Below, piece after piece: positions 17,830-26,142 of a DNA stretch of 64,000 nt (positions are counted from its first letter, which is position 1; every line of letters starts with the position of its first letter). The translations under genes and the position numbers were made by a program. The notes beneath the pieces are model-generated. The model had not been told where the DNA came from, ran no database searches, and worked only from the letters and a program-made list of their open reading frames with translations. Source of the DNA: Streptomyces sp. NBC_00414 (GTDB lineage: Bacteria > Actinomycetota > Actinomycetes > Streptomycetales > Streptomycetaceae); the NCBI RefSeq assembly GCF_036038375.1, contig NZ_CP107935.1, positions 5,952,001-6,016,000 on the forward strand, in the 5' to 3' direction.

Positions 17830-18479
17830 ACTCGGCATTCCTTCGCCTTGCTGATGACCTCGGAGACCTGCGCTTTCCAGACCTGGGAGGAGCCTGACGG
17901 GGGAAGCATGAGCAGGCGGAATTTCAGATAGCTGCTCAGGCTCTCCTCGGTGCGGTTGACCTTCCCGGACTTGATGTCCTTGCTGAAGATCTTGGACTGA
18001 TTGCTGCAGAAAGTGACGAGGGTGCGCTTGCCGTCGCTCAGCGTGGTGACGTCCTCGTCGTAGTACTTCTCGGTCCCGGAGGGAGTCCAGCCTCCCTTCA
18101 CGGAGGCCTGGATCTGCGACTTGACGTACTGCGCGGCCTGGCCGCCCGAGTAGTAGCCGTAGGCAGGGTCGTCCGGGTCCTGCGCGACGATGCCGTGGTA
18201 CATCGCCCGGAGGTAGTTCTGTGCGTCCGCGAGTGCCGCCGCGTGCTTCGCGTCGGACGGCTTGCCGAAGTCGAAGACCAGGTCGACGTCCTTAGGCAGG
18301 CTGAGCTCGGGACCCTCACTGCGCGCTGACGCCGACGCGGCAGCCGACGGGCTGTCGTTCGGCCCGCTGTCCGCGCCCTTGATGTCGTCCGGTGACCTGT
18401 CGTCACCCCCGCCGCACGCGGTGAGCAGGAGTGCCGCGGTGGCGGCGAGGGCGGCGGTGGTCACGGTGTGGCGGGCCAC
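17826..18479 (-). CDS. lipoprotein of unknown function
   Basis: 217 residues. The signal peptide ends in an LLTAC lipobox, then GGGDD. The mature protein begins with a disordered Ser/Asp/Ala linker, followed by a mixed domain (MYHGIVAQDPDDPAYGYY, KRTLVTFCSNQSKIF) with two late Cys. Surface-anchored. Co-directional and overlapping with the secreted protein downstream, so the two probably act together. Possibly linked to pilus function because they sit inside the Tad locus. Confidence 0.75.
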   Translation of the reverse strand: MARHTVTTAALAATAALLLTACGGGDDRSPDDIKGADSGPNDSPSAAASASARSEGPELSLPKDVDLVFDFGKPSDAKHAAALADAQNYLRAMYHGIVAQDPDDPAYGYYSGGQAAQYVKSQIQASVKGGWTPSGTEKYYDEDVTTLSDGKRTLVTFCSNQSKIFSKDIKSGKVNRTEESLSSYLKFRLLMLPPSGSSQVWKAQVSEVISKAKECRV

Positions 18480-18818
18480 GGTTGAACTCCCCCTGTTAAG
18501 GCATGTGCGCAGGTGTGTGCTTGTGTGCAGCAGAGAACGAAGCTACCAGGGGGCCGTAAAGGGCCTCAGGTCAGCGCTGGGGGATTGTGTGGGGATCGTG
18601 ACGGCCACACCCGTGGCAGTTGCGAAGCAGTACCGATTCGGGTGGCGCCGGCCAGGCAGTTGACCGGGCAAATCGGGCTTAGGTCGCGGATGTGAAGGAA
18701 CCCGCCGCGGGGAAGCGGGCCCGTGCCTCCTTACCCTTCGACATGCTCAATACGATCTAAGTAGGCTCAGCACATCCCTGCTCTCCCTCCCTCCCCACAC
18801 GACTTCAGGACACCCGCC
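18480..18818. other. divergent intergenic region, lipoprotein / BTAD regulator
   Basis: 339 bases between divergent genes. It holds the promoter proposed at 18738-18767 and a further TTGACC near 18660. No small gene with codon bias is seen. Confidence 0.5.
18738..18767 (+). promoter_or_regulatory. candidate vegetative promoter for the LysM-BTAD gene
   Basis: TCGACA at 18738-18743 and TAGGCT at 18762-18767 are 18 bases apart, as in many HrdB-type Streptomyces promoters. Transcription would start about 45 bases before ATG 18819. Confidence 0.4.
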
Positions 18819-21800
18819 ATGGCGCGACGTACCACTTCCAACTCGTCGGGAAGCTCGCCGGGCTCGGCGGGCTCGCCGGGTCCGAGGAATCGGACGCCGC
18901 AGCCCCTGCCCCGGCGCCGCCGCTCGGTGGGGGACTTCGTCAAGGCGTTCCTCGCCCTCGTCGCCCTGCTCGTACTGCTCATCGGTGTGCCCGGGGCGCT
19001 GGCCCTGCAGATCGGCTGGCCGCTGCCCTCCGGGGCCCCGACGCTGGACTGGCTGCAGCAGGAGATCACCGTCGGCACGTTCATCAACGTGCTGACCGTG
19101 GTCGTCTGGCTCGCCTGGGCCCAGTTCACCGCCTGCGTGCTCGTCGAGATGAAGGCCGCGCTGTCCGGTGTCGGACTGCCGAACCGGGTCCCCGGGGCCG
19201 GACCGAGCCAGTTGCTCGCACGGCAGCTCGTCGCCGCACTGCTGCTGGTCGGCGCCGCGGCGGCGAGCTTCACGCCGGGTCTCTCGCAGCTGGGCCAGCA
19301 GTTGGAGGGGAACCAGCGGCCGGCCGTCGCCGCGGCGGCCCAGCAGGCACCGGGCGGGCTGCTGGCGCAGCAGCAGGAGCAGACCGCCGCGAGCGCCGCC
19401 GCACTGGCCGAGCAGGCCGCCGGCGCCGCCGCGCACGCGGAGGCCGAGGGCGACACGAAGTTCTACCGGATCCAGCCGCCCGAGGGCCGCCATCACGACT
19501 CCCTCTGGGAGGTCGCCGAGCGCCACCTCGGGGACGGGCGCCGGTACAAGGAGATCTACCAGCTCAACAAGGACCATACGCAGCCCGACGGTTCGAAGCT
19601 TTCCGAGGCCAGCCTCATCCGGCCCGGCTGGATCATGGAGATGCCCGGCGACGCCCGCGGCGGCGAACTGGTCGAGATGCCCGACGAGGCACCGAAGGTC
19701 TCGCAGGAGGTCCAGCAGCAGATCTCCGACTACGCCAGGACCGGCGGCGCGCACCAGCAGGGCGGCGGACAGCAGGGCGGCGGCAGCGGGCAGCGGGGCG
19801 GCGGGTCCGGGTCCCTCGACCGCGACACCGCCCACATCAGCCTTCCCGAGCAGCGGCCCGGCGCCGATCGCGGACACGAGCAGGGGCAGGGTCAGCAGGG
19901 CGGGCAGGAGCACGCCGCGCCCGCCGCCGGTGAGGGCAGTGGCTTCGGGTTGCCGCAGGCTCTCCTCGGCGCACCCCTCCTCGCCGCCGGCCTCCTCGGC
20001 GCCCTCGGCCGGCGCCGCCGCCAGGCGCTGTGGCAGTCCGCGCTCGGTGCCGTCGGCGGGCGCCGCGGCATGGAGCCGCCCACGCCCACCGGCGCCGCCG
20101 CCGACGCGCAGGACGCGCTGCTGGTGGGGGCCGACCCGGAGGGCGTACGGCTGCTCGACCGGTCGCTGCGCGGGCTCGCCGCGTCGCTCGCCGGGGAGTC
20201 GCGCCCGCTGCCGACCGTGTACGCGGCCTGGATGAGCGGCAACGGCGATCTGCACCTCCAGCTCGCCCAGCCGGCGGGCAAGCCGCCCACGCCGTGGCAG
20301 CTCGGGCAGGACCAGACGTTCTGGACGCTGGCCCGCGCCGACGCCGAGCGGTACGAGGACGTGGACACCGCCGCCCCGTACCCCGGGCTCGTCAGCCTCG
20401 GCACGATGGACGACTCGCGGCTGCTGCTCAACCTGGAGTCGGTGCCCGGCATCGTCTCGCTGAGCGGGCGTGAGCAGGACCGGGCGGGCGTCTTCGCCTC
20501 CGTCGCCGCCGAGCTGGCCACCAACGGCTGGTCCGACCGCATGACCATCACCCTCGTCGGGTTCGGCGAGGACCTGACGCCGCTCGCGCCCAACCGGCTC
20601 CGCCACCTCGACGACGTCGAGGCGCTCGTGGAGACCATGGAGGCGGAGACGCGGCAGCGCCGCGGAGCGCTCGGCGCGGCGGGCCAGGACTCGGTCCTCA
20701 CCGGGCGTACGGGCCCCGCCCAGCACACCCGCTGGGCCCCGCACCTCGTGCTGCTCGCCGCCGAGCCGTCCGCCGAGGACGCCGTCAAGCTCGCCGAACT
20801 GGCCTCCGACGCAAGCCGGCTGGGCATCGGATACCTCGTCGGCACCCAGTCGGGCGACCTGCCCGGCGCCGCCTGGGAGATGGAGATCACCAGCGAGGGC
20901 AAGCTCCTCGCGCCGCTCCTCGGACTCGAACTCGACGCGCAGCTCCTGCCGGTGTCCCAGCAGCGGGCCGTCGTCGAGCTGTTCACCGACGCCGACCCCG
21001 AGCGCGACGACGACCGCCCGGCCACCACACCGCCCTTCCTCGTCGACATCAGCGAGCAGGGGCGTCCCGCGGTGTACGCGCGGCTCGTCGGCCCGTACGA
21101 GATCATCGGTCTTGAGACGCCGGACGGGGAGCGCAGCCCGCTGCTCCACGAGGCGCTGGCGCTGCTGCTCCTGCACCGCGAGGGTGTGCACCCGCGGGTG
21201 CTGTCCTCCGCGCTGTGGCCGCGCGGGGTCACCGACGACGTGCGGGACGCGCTCGTCGAGCGGCTGCGCGACTGGCTCGGCAACGACCCGGACGGCACGC
21301 CGCGGCTCGCCGCCGACGCGACCGGGCGGCTCAAGCTCGCCAAGTCCGTCGTGTCCGACCTCGACGTACTGCGCTCGCTCTACCACGAGGCCACCCAGGG
21401 CCGGGGAGTCGGCAGCCGTGCGGTGCGCGGCCGTCTGCTGACCGACGCGCTGGTGCTGGTACGGGGTCCGCTGCTGGCCGAGCGGCCCGCGGGGCGTTAC
21501 GGCTGGCTGACCCACGAGATCATCGACGCCCAACTGCCGCTGCTCGTCGCGGACATCGGCCTCGCCCTCTCCGCGTTCCACCTGGAGAAGGACCGGGCCG
21601 AGAAGGCGATCGAGGCGCTCGACGCGGCGCTGGGCTCCGCGCCCGGCGACGAGCGGCTGTGGCACGAGCTGCTGCGGGCCACGCACGCGACCGGCGACAG
21701 CGACCGGCTGAAGCGGCTCGCGGCGGACCTCGTCGCACGCAGTGGCGCGCGCGGGCTGCCGCCGCGGACCGAGGCGCTCCTCGACGAACTGCTGCCGACC

Positions 21801-21830
21801 TGGCGCAGCGGCGTCGCCGCCGCGGGATGA
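18819..21830 (+). CDS. membrane-bound LysM and BTAD domain regulator associated with Tad locus
   Basis: 1003 residues, ATG 18819 with CAGGA 8 bases upstream. Membrane segments lie near residues 40-62, 88-112 and 130-150. An Ala/Gln linker and a LysM domain (about 210-285) follow, then a Gly/Gln-rich stretch and another hydrophobic segment (about 378-398). A large cytoplasmic region leads to a C-terminal winged-helix/BTAD domain (about 765-1000; the segment HEALALLLLHREGVHPRVLSSA begins it). BTAD domains occur in SARP-type activators. The protein could sense the cell wall through LysM and regulate or tether the pilus machine. Overlaps the prepilin peptidase gene by 4 bases. Confidence 0.8.
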   Translation: MARRTTSNSSGSSPGSAGSPGPRNRTPQPLPRRRRSVGDFVKAFLALVALLVLLIGVPGALALQIGWPLPSGAPTLDWLQQEITVGTFINVLTVVVWLAWAQFTACVLVEMKAALSGVGLPNRVPGAGPSQLLARQLVAALLLVGAAAASFTPGLSQLGQQLEGNQRPAVAAAAQQAPGGLLAQQQEQTAASAAALAEQAAGAAAHAEAEGDTKFYRIQPPEGRHHDSLWEVAERHLGDGRRYKEIYQLNKDHTQPDGSKLSEASLIRPGWIMEMPGDARGGELVEMPDEAPKVSQEVQQQISDYARTGGAHQQGGGQQGGGSGQRGGGSGSLDRDTAHISLPEQRPGADRGHEQGQGQQGGQEHAAPAAGEGSGFGLPQALLGAPLLAAGLLGALGRRRRQALWQSALGAVGGRRGMEPPTPTGAAADAQDALLVGADPEGVRLLDRSLRGLAASLAGESRPLPTVYAAWMSGNGDLHLQLAQPAGKPPTPWQLGQDQTFWTLARADAERYEDVDTAAPYPGLVSLGTMDDSRLLLNLESVPGIVSLSGREQDRAGVFASVAAELATNGWSDRMTITLVGFGEDLTPLAPNRLRHLDDVEALVETMEAETRQRRGALGAAGQDSVLTGRTGPAQHTRWAPHLVLLAAEPSAEDAVKLAELASDASRLGIGYLVGTQSGDLPGAAWEMEITSEGKLLAPLLGLELDAQLLPVSQQRAVVELFTDADPERDDDRPATTPPFLVDISEQGRPAVYARLVGPYEIIGLETPDGERSPLLHEALALLLLHREGVHPRVLSSALWPRGVTDDVRDALVERLRDWLGNDPDGTPRLAADATGRLKLAKSVVSDLDVLRSLYHEATQGRGVGSRAVRGRLLTDALVLVRGPLLAERPAGRYGWLTHEIIDAQLPLLVADIGLALSAFHLEKDRAEKAIEALDAALGSAPGDERLWHELLRATHATGDSDRLKRLAADLVARSGARGLPPRTEALLDELLPTWRSGVAAAG

Positions 21831-22603
21831 ACCCCGGCCAGTCGATCGACCAGCTGACCGTCGTCGGCGCCGTCCTGTGGGGCGGCGTCGCCGGTCTGTT
21901 CGTGCCCCGTCCCGCATACCGCTTCTCCGTCGACCCCGACGAGCCCTGGGCGGACCGGTGTCCCCAAGGGCACCGGATCGGTGGCCGGTTCGGCGGCGGC
22001 TGGGTCGGCCCGGCGCGCTGCCGGGAGTGCGGGGGACACGGGGAGCACGGAGGGCGTGCGTACGGCCCCAGTACCCCTCTGGTGGCCCTCGCCACCGCGC
22101 TCGTCTGCGGTGCCCTCGCCGCGGCCACCGGTACCCGGCCCGAGCTGGCCGTCTGGTTGCTGCTCGCCCCCCTCGGCGTACTCCTCGCCGTCGTGGACTT
22201 CCGCGTGCAGCGCCTGCCGGACGTACTGACGCTGTCTCTCGCGGGGGCCGCCCTGGTCCTCCTCGCGGGCGCCGCGGCGGCGCCCGAGCACGCCGGTGAC
22301 TGGCCGACCGCGCTGTACGGCTCCCTGGCCCTCGGCGGCGGCTACTTCGTCCTCTTCCTCGTCAACCCGAACGGCATGGGCTTCGGCGACGTGAAACTCG
22401 CCCTCGGTCTCGGCGCCGTCCTCGGCTGGTACGGCTGGGGGACCGTACTGCTCGGCACCTTCGCCGGGTTCCTCTTCGGCGGCCTGTACGGGATGGGCCT
22501 GGTCGTCGCCCGCAGAGCCGGACGCAAGACGTCCATCCCCTTCGGGCCCTTCCTGATCGCGGGCGGGTTCGTGGGCCTGCTCATCGGGGCCTTCGCCGCC
22601 TGA
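21827..22603 (+). CDS. A24-family prepilin peptidase
   Basis: 258 residues from ATG 21827, overlapping the BTAD gene. Membrane aspartyl protease of the TadV/PilD class. The two catalytic Asp are D124 in VDFRVQRLPD and D188 in GFGDVK. About six membrane segments follow the N-terminal region. That region has two CxxC-like Cys (RCPQGH and CRECG), reminiscent of the zinc-binding insert of PilD, though with different spacing. It should process the Flp-like pilin and the TadE-type proteins. An N-methyltransferase function is not expected. Confidence 0.85.
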   Translation: MNPGQSIDQLTVVGAVLWGGVAGLFVPRPAYRFSVDPDEPWADRCPQGHRIGGRFGGGWVGPARCRECGGHGEHGGRAYGPSTPLVALATALVCGALAAATGTRPELAVWLLLAPLGVLLAVVDFRVQRLPDVLTLSLAGAALVLLAGAAAAPEHAGDWPTALYGSLALGGGYFVLFLVNPNGMGFGDVKLALGLGAVLGWYGWGTVLLGTFAGFLFGGLYGMGLVVARRAGRKTSIPFGPFLIAGGFVGLLIGAFAA

Positions 22604-22609
22604 CCGGGC

Positions 22610-22649
22610 TGTGATACCGCCGAGCCTGACAGGGGTGTGATACCGCCGA
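22610..22649 (+). repeat. direct repeat TGTGATACCGCCGA x2 upstream of mqnC
   Basis: Two exact 14-base copies (22610-22623 and 22636-22649), 26 bases apart start to start. A weaker related GTGTACGCCGCCTGA follows. They lie between the prepilin peptidase stop and mqnC and may be a regulator site. Confidence 0.6.
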
Positions 22650-22791
22650 CCCGGGGTGTACGCCGCCTGACGTCGGGTGATCACATCGCCTGGCGTACGC
22701 TGGATCAGTCCGCCCACCCGTCTCCCACCACCACCCTTGTTTTGAAGCGCTGCGCGCCTTTCCTATTCCCCCTATGAAAGGGACCGCTCCG

Positions 22792-23991
22792 GTGACCGAG
22801 AAGGCCGACCTCCAGTCCGTCCTCGACCGTGCCGCCGAGGGTGGGCGGATCACCCCGGAAGAGGCGCTCGACCTCTACCGCGACGCCCCGCTGCACGCGC
22901 TCGGCTCCGCCGCCGACGCCGTACGCCGCCGCCGCTACGCCGGTACGGAGCACATCGCGACGTACATCATCGAGCGGAACATCAACTACACGAACGTCTG
23001 CGTGACGGCGTGCAAGTTCTGCGCCTTCTACGCGCCGCCCAAGGACACCGCCAAGGGCTGGACGCGTGACCTCGACGACATCCTGCGCCGCTGCGCGGAG
23101 ACCGTCGAGCTCGGCGGCACGCAGATCATGTTCCAGGGCGGGCACCACCCGGACTTCGGTGTCGAGTACTACGAGGAGCACTTCTCCGCGATCAAGGCCG
23201 CGTACCCGCAGCTCGTCATCCACAGCCTGGGGGCGAGCGAGGTCGAGCACATGGCCCGGATCTCCAAGGTCTCCGCGGAGGAGGCGATCCGGCGCATTCA
23301 CGCCGCCGGGCTCGACTCCTTCGCCGGCGCCGGTGCCGAACTGCTGCCCGCGCGGCCCCGCAAGGCCATCGCCCCGCTCAAGGAGAGCGGCGAGCGCTGG
23401 CTGGAGATCATGGAGGCCGCGCACAACCTGGGCGTCGAGTCCACGTCCACCATGCTCATGGGCACCGGCGAGACCAACGCCGAGCGCATCGAGCACCTGC
23501 GGATGATCCGTGACGTACAGGACCGCACGGGCGGCTTCCGCGCCTTCATCCCGTACACGTACCAGCCCGAGAACAACCACCTCAAGGGCCGTACGCACGC
23601 CACACTCTTCGAGTACCTGCGGATGATCGCCATCGCGCGGCTCTTCATGGACAACGTCGCCCACATCCAGGGCTCGTGGCTCACCACCGGCAAGGAGGTC
23701 GGGCAGCTGTCGCTGCACTACGGCGCGGACGACCTCGGTTCGATCATGCTGGAGGAGAACGTCGTCTCCTCCGCCGGTGCCAAGCACCGCTCCAACCGTA
23801 TGGAGATCATCGACCTGATCCGCAAGGCGGGGCGCGTCCCGGCCCAGCGGGCCACGACGTACGAGCACCTCGTCGTCCACGACGACCCGGCCAACGACCC
23901 CGTCGACGACCGGGTCCAGTCGCACATCTCGTCGACCGCGATCGAGGGCGGGACCGCTCACCCCGAGCTGAAGCTGCTCGCCTCCAACTAG
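22792..23991 (+). CDS. mqnC: cyclic dehypoxanthine futalosine synthase MqnC (radical SAM)
   Basis: 399 residues from GTG 22792, with AAAGGGA 8 bases upstream; the ATG at 22774 would add six residues and lacks a site. The radical-SAM cluster ligands are C70, C74 and C77 in CVTACKFC. Known role: cyclisation of dehypoxanthine futalosine in the futalosine pathway of menaquinone synthesis. Typical motifs GTQIMFQGGHHPDFGVEYYE and AGAGAELLPARPR are present. The pathway is the Streptomyces alternative to MenFDHCEB. Confidence 0.95.
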   Translation: MTEKADLQSVLDRAAEGGRITPEEALDLYRDAPLHALGSAADAVRRRRYAGTEHIATYIIERNINYTNVCVTACKFCAFYAPPKDTAKGWTRDLDDILRRCAETVELGGTQIMFQGGHHPDFGVEYYEEHFSAIKAAYPQLVIHSLGASEVEHMARISKVSAEEAIRRIHAAGLDSFAGAGAELLPARPRKAIAPLKESGERWLEIMEAAHNLGVESTSTMLMGTGETNAERIEHLRMIRDVQDRTGGFRAFIPYTYQPENNHLKGRTHATLFEYLRMIAIARLFMDNVAHIQGSWLTTGKEVGQLSLHYGADDLGSIMLEENVVSSAGAKHRSNRMEIIDLIRKAGRVPAQRATTYEHLVVHDDPANDPVDDRVQSHISSTAIEGGTAHPELKLLASN

Positions 23992-24001
23992 GGCCCGTCC
24001 G

Positions 24002-24484
24002 GTGGCGCTGACGATTCACGCGGCGGACGAGTTGCGGCACAGCTGGGACGGCTCCGGGTCCGGCCCCGGCTCTGGTTCCGGTTCCGGCCCCGTCGAGGGT
24101 GGGGCCGTTGCGGTGGAGGGGGCCCGGATCGCCGCGACGGGGCCCCTGGCGGACCTGCAGGAGCGGTTTCCGGATGCCCGGGTGCGGCGCTGGCCCGGGG
24201 TGCTCGGGCCCGGCCTCGTCCACCTGGGACCCTTGCCGGACGCGCCGACTCCGCGTGAGCGGGTGCACGCCTTGCTGAAGCTGGGGGCGGTGGCCGTGCT
24301 GTCGGAGCACGTCGGTGCGGGTGAGCTGCGGGCTGCCGTCGAGCGTACGGATGTGGTCGTGTTGACCGGTGCCGTGCCTTCCGTGATCCGGCCGACGGGG
24401 CGGGCCGATCTTGCCGTGTTCGGCGAGGACGGGGTGTGTCTGGCGACGGTGTGCGCGGGGCGGCTTGTGCATCGGCGCCGGTAG
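24002..24484 (+). CDS. small protein with amidohydrolase composite-domain character
   Basis: 160 residues, GTG 24002, only 10 bases after mqnC. The sequence (VAVEGARIAATGPLADLQERFP, WPGVLGPGLVHLG, then RADLAVFGEDGVCLATVCAGRLV) resembles the N- and C-terminal composite beta-sandwich of imidazolonepropionase-like amidohydrolases. The catalytic barrel with its His ligands is absent. A Gly/Ser repeat lies near residue 20. It is probably a non-catalytic relict or partner of the mqnC product. Confidence 0.65.
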   Translation: MALTIHAADELRHSWDGSGSGPGSGSGSGPVEGGAVAVEGARIAATGPLADLQERFPDARVRRWPGVLGPGLVHLGPLPDAPTPRERVHALLKLGAVAVLSEHVGAGELRAAVERTDVVVLTGAVPSVIRPTGRADLAVFGEDGVCLATVCAGRLVHRRR

Positions 24485-24577
24485 CTCCGCCGCTTGCTCC
24501 GCTGGTCCTGTGGGTTCTGCGGGTGCGGGTGCGGGTGTGGCTGCGGGTGCGTAGGGGCTGGGTGCGCAGTTCCTCAC

Positions 24578-24591
24578 GCCCCTTGCGGGGC
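24578..24591. terminator. short GC hairpin between convergent genes
   Basis: GCCCC-TTGC-GGGGC lies between the convergent ends at 24484 and 24592. It may be a bidirectional terminator, without a T tract. It overlaps a common Streptomyces GCGCAGTTCCTC-type intergenic repeat. Confidence 0.4.
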
Positions 24592-24996
24592 TCACATGGT
24601 GGCTGCGAACTTCCGCTTGGCTTCCGGGGTTACCGGGGTGAAGAAGTTGATCAGGTTGCCGTCGGGGTCTCGGAGCAGGAGGGAGCGGTTGCCCCAGGGC
24701 ATCGTCGTGGGGCCGGCCACGAAGTCGGCGACGTACTCGGTCAGGTTCTTGTGGACGGCGTCCACGTCGGCGACGAGGAACTCGGTGATCACGCTGTGGT
24801 TCTCCGCCGGGCGGGCGCTGCCCGGGGCGAACAGCGGAACCGTGCGGGTGCTCGCGATCGCCAGGGTGGCGCTCGGGGTGCTCAGCTCGGCGAAGTCGTC
24901 GTTGGCCCAGGCCGCCCTCACCCCTGTCACCCGCTCGTAGAACGCGACGAGGCGGGCGACATCGCCGGTGATGATGCGGATCGAGACGAAGTTCAT
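24592..24996 (-). CDS. VOC-superfamily (glyoxalase-like) protein
   Basis: 134 residues from ATG 24996, with GAGGAG upstream in the 5' leader. Two beta-alpha-beta-beta-beta modules are visible, ending in LLLRDPDGNLINFFTPV, the usual VOC C-terminal metal-ligand strand. Members are lyases, dioxygenases or resistance proteins; the substrate here is unknown. It diverges from the WYL regulator and shares a palindromic site with it, so it is the likely target of that regulator. Confidence 0.85.
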   Translation of the reverse strand: MNFVSIRIITGDVARLVAFYERVTGVRAAWANDDFAELSTPSATLAIASTRTVPLFAPGSARPAENHSVITEFLVADVDAVHKNLTEYVADFVAGPTTMPWGNRSLLLRDPDGNLINFFTPVTPEAKRKFAATM

Positions 24997-25062
24997 GGTG
25001 ATCTCCTCACACGCCGGAACTGCGGTGCCCGGCTGCTGTGCTTCGCAGACTAGGACCGATAG

Positions 25063-25090
25063 AGGACAGAATCGGCCCGGTATCTGTCCT
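25063..25090. promoter_or_regulatory. palindromic operator between VOC gene and WYL regulator
   Basis: AGGACAGA at 25063-25070 and TCTGTCCT at 25083-25090 are a perfect inverted repeat with a 12-base gap, 11 bases before the regulator start. A second pair, CCGAT/ATCGG (25056-25075), interleaves with it. Probable binding site for the divergent WYL-type regulator. Confidence 0.65.
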
Positions 25091-25101
25091 AGGCTGCGAA
25101 C

Positions 25102-26076
25102 ATGCCTCGACCCGCCGGACGCGTACTGACACTCCTGGAGCTGTTGCAGTCGGGCGGCACCCGGACGGTGGCCGAACTCGCCGAGCGGCTCGACGTCGAT
25201 CCGCGGACCGTGCGGCGCTACGTGGGCCAGCTCGTCGACCTCGACGTGCCCGTGGAGTCGGTGCGTGGCCGCTACGGCGGGTACCGGCTGGGCTCCGGCT
25301 ACCGGCTGCCGCCGCTCATGCTCAGCGACGACGAGGCGCTGGCCGTGCTGCTCGGCCTGGTCGCCGGCCGCCGGACGGGGCTGGTGACGGCGGGGAACAC
25401 GGCGAGCGAGACCGCCTCGGCCAAGATCCGCCGGGTGCTGCCCAAGCACGTCGCCCACCGGCTCGGCGTACTCCTGGATTCCCTGTCCTTCACGGACCGG
25501 TCCGGTGGGTTCGACGCCCCGGACGCGCCGGACTCCGGAGTGCTGCTCACCGTCGCCGACGCGGTGAGCCACTGCCGGCCGGTCTCGATGAGATACACCG
25601 GCGGCGACGGCCGGCGCAGCGAACGCGTGCTGCACGCCTACGGGATCGTCGCCCACGCGGGCCGGTGGTACGTCACCGGCAAGGACGCGGGGAGCGGCGA
25701 GGACCGGACCTTCCGGCTCGACCGGATCGCGGACGCGCGGACTCTGCCCGGTTCGTTCGAGCCGCCCGAGGGCCTCGACCCGGCCGAGCGCGTGGAGTCG
25801 GGGTTCGCCACGGCCGAGTACCGGTACGAGGTGAGCCTGCGGATCCACGGCACGGCCGACCAGATCCGCGCCCGCCTGCCCGCGAGCGTCGCGACCCTGG
25901 AGGAGAGCGACGAGGAGGGCTGGCTGCGTGCCCGGATCCGGGCGGAACGGCTCGACTGGCTTCCGCCGGTACTGGCCTCCCTGAACCGCCCGTTCACCAT
26001 CGAGCACCCCGACGAACTACGCGACCTGGTCACCGCGTTCGCGGAACGCCTCACGTCCTACGCCCGCTGCTCCTAG
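25102..26076 (+). CDS. helix-turn-helix WYL-domain transcriptional regulator (YafY type)
   Basis: 324 residues. N-terminal winged helix-turn-helix (about 1-60, GGTRTVAELAERLDVDPRTV). A WYL domain (about 140-220) contains RWYVTGKD in place of the W-Y-L. A C-terminal WCX-like region follows. Such proteins bind nucleotide or cyclic-di-GMP-type ligands and repress or activate neighbours. Divergent from a VOC gene, with a palindrome between them. Confidence 0.87.
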   Translation: MPRPAGRVLTLLELLQSGGTRTVAELAERLDVDPRTVRRYVGQLVDLDVPVESVRGRYGGYRLGSGYRLPPLMLSDDEALAVLLGLVAGRRTGLVTAGNTASETASAKIRRVLPKHVAHRLGVLLDSLSFTDRSGGFDAPDAPDSGVLLTVADAVSHCRPVSMRYTGGDGRRSERVLHAYGIVAHAGRWYVTGKDAGSGEDRTFRLDRIADARTLPGSFEPPEGLDPAERVESGFATAEYRYEVSLRIHGTADQIRARLPASVATLEESDEEGWLRARIRAERLDWLPPVLASLNRPFTIEHPDELRDLVTAFAERLTSYARCS

Positions 26077-26137
26077 GGGCACGGGGAACGGGGCACGGGG
26101 CACGGGGAACGGCGCAGTCTTTTGCTTTGAAGGGGCG
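26074..26137 (+). repeat. GGGGCACGGGGAACGG repeats (Streptomyces intergenic type)
   Basis: Several copies of GGGGCACGGGGAACGG-like sequence lie between the convergent WYL and GH18 genes. They resemble the widespread CGCGGGGAACTGCGCG element also present at 54906-55002 and 62323-62343. Confidence 0.6.
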
Positions 26138-26142
26138 CGGCG

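Noticed and set aside
18747..21917. Reverse frame of about 1050 codons
   Set aside because: Antisense to the LysM-BTAD gene, whose LysM and BTAD motifs are clear.
22774..22791. ATG 22774 as start of mqnC
   Set aside because: The GTG 18 bases later has a proper AAAGGGA site and matches the usual MqnC N-terminus.
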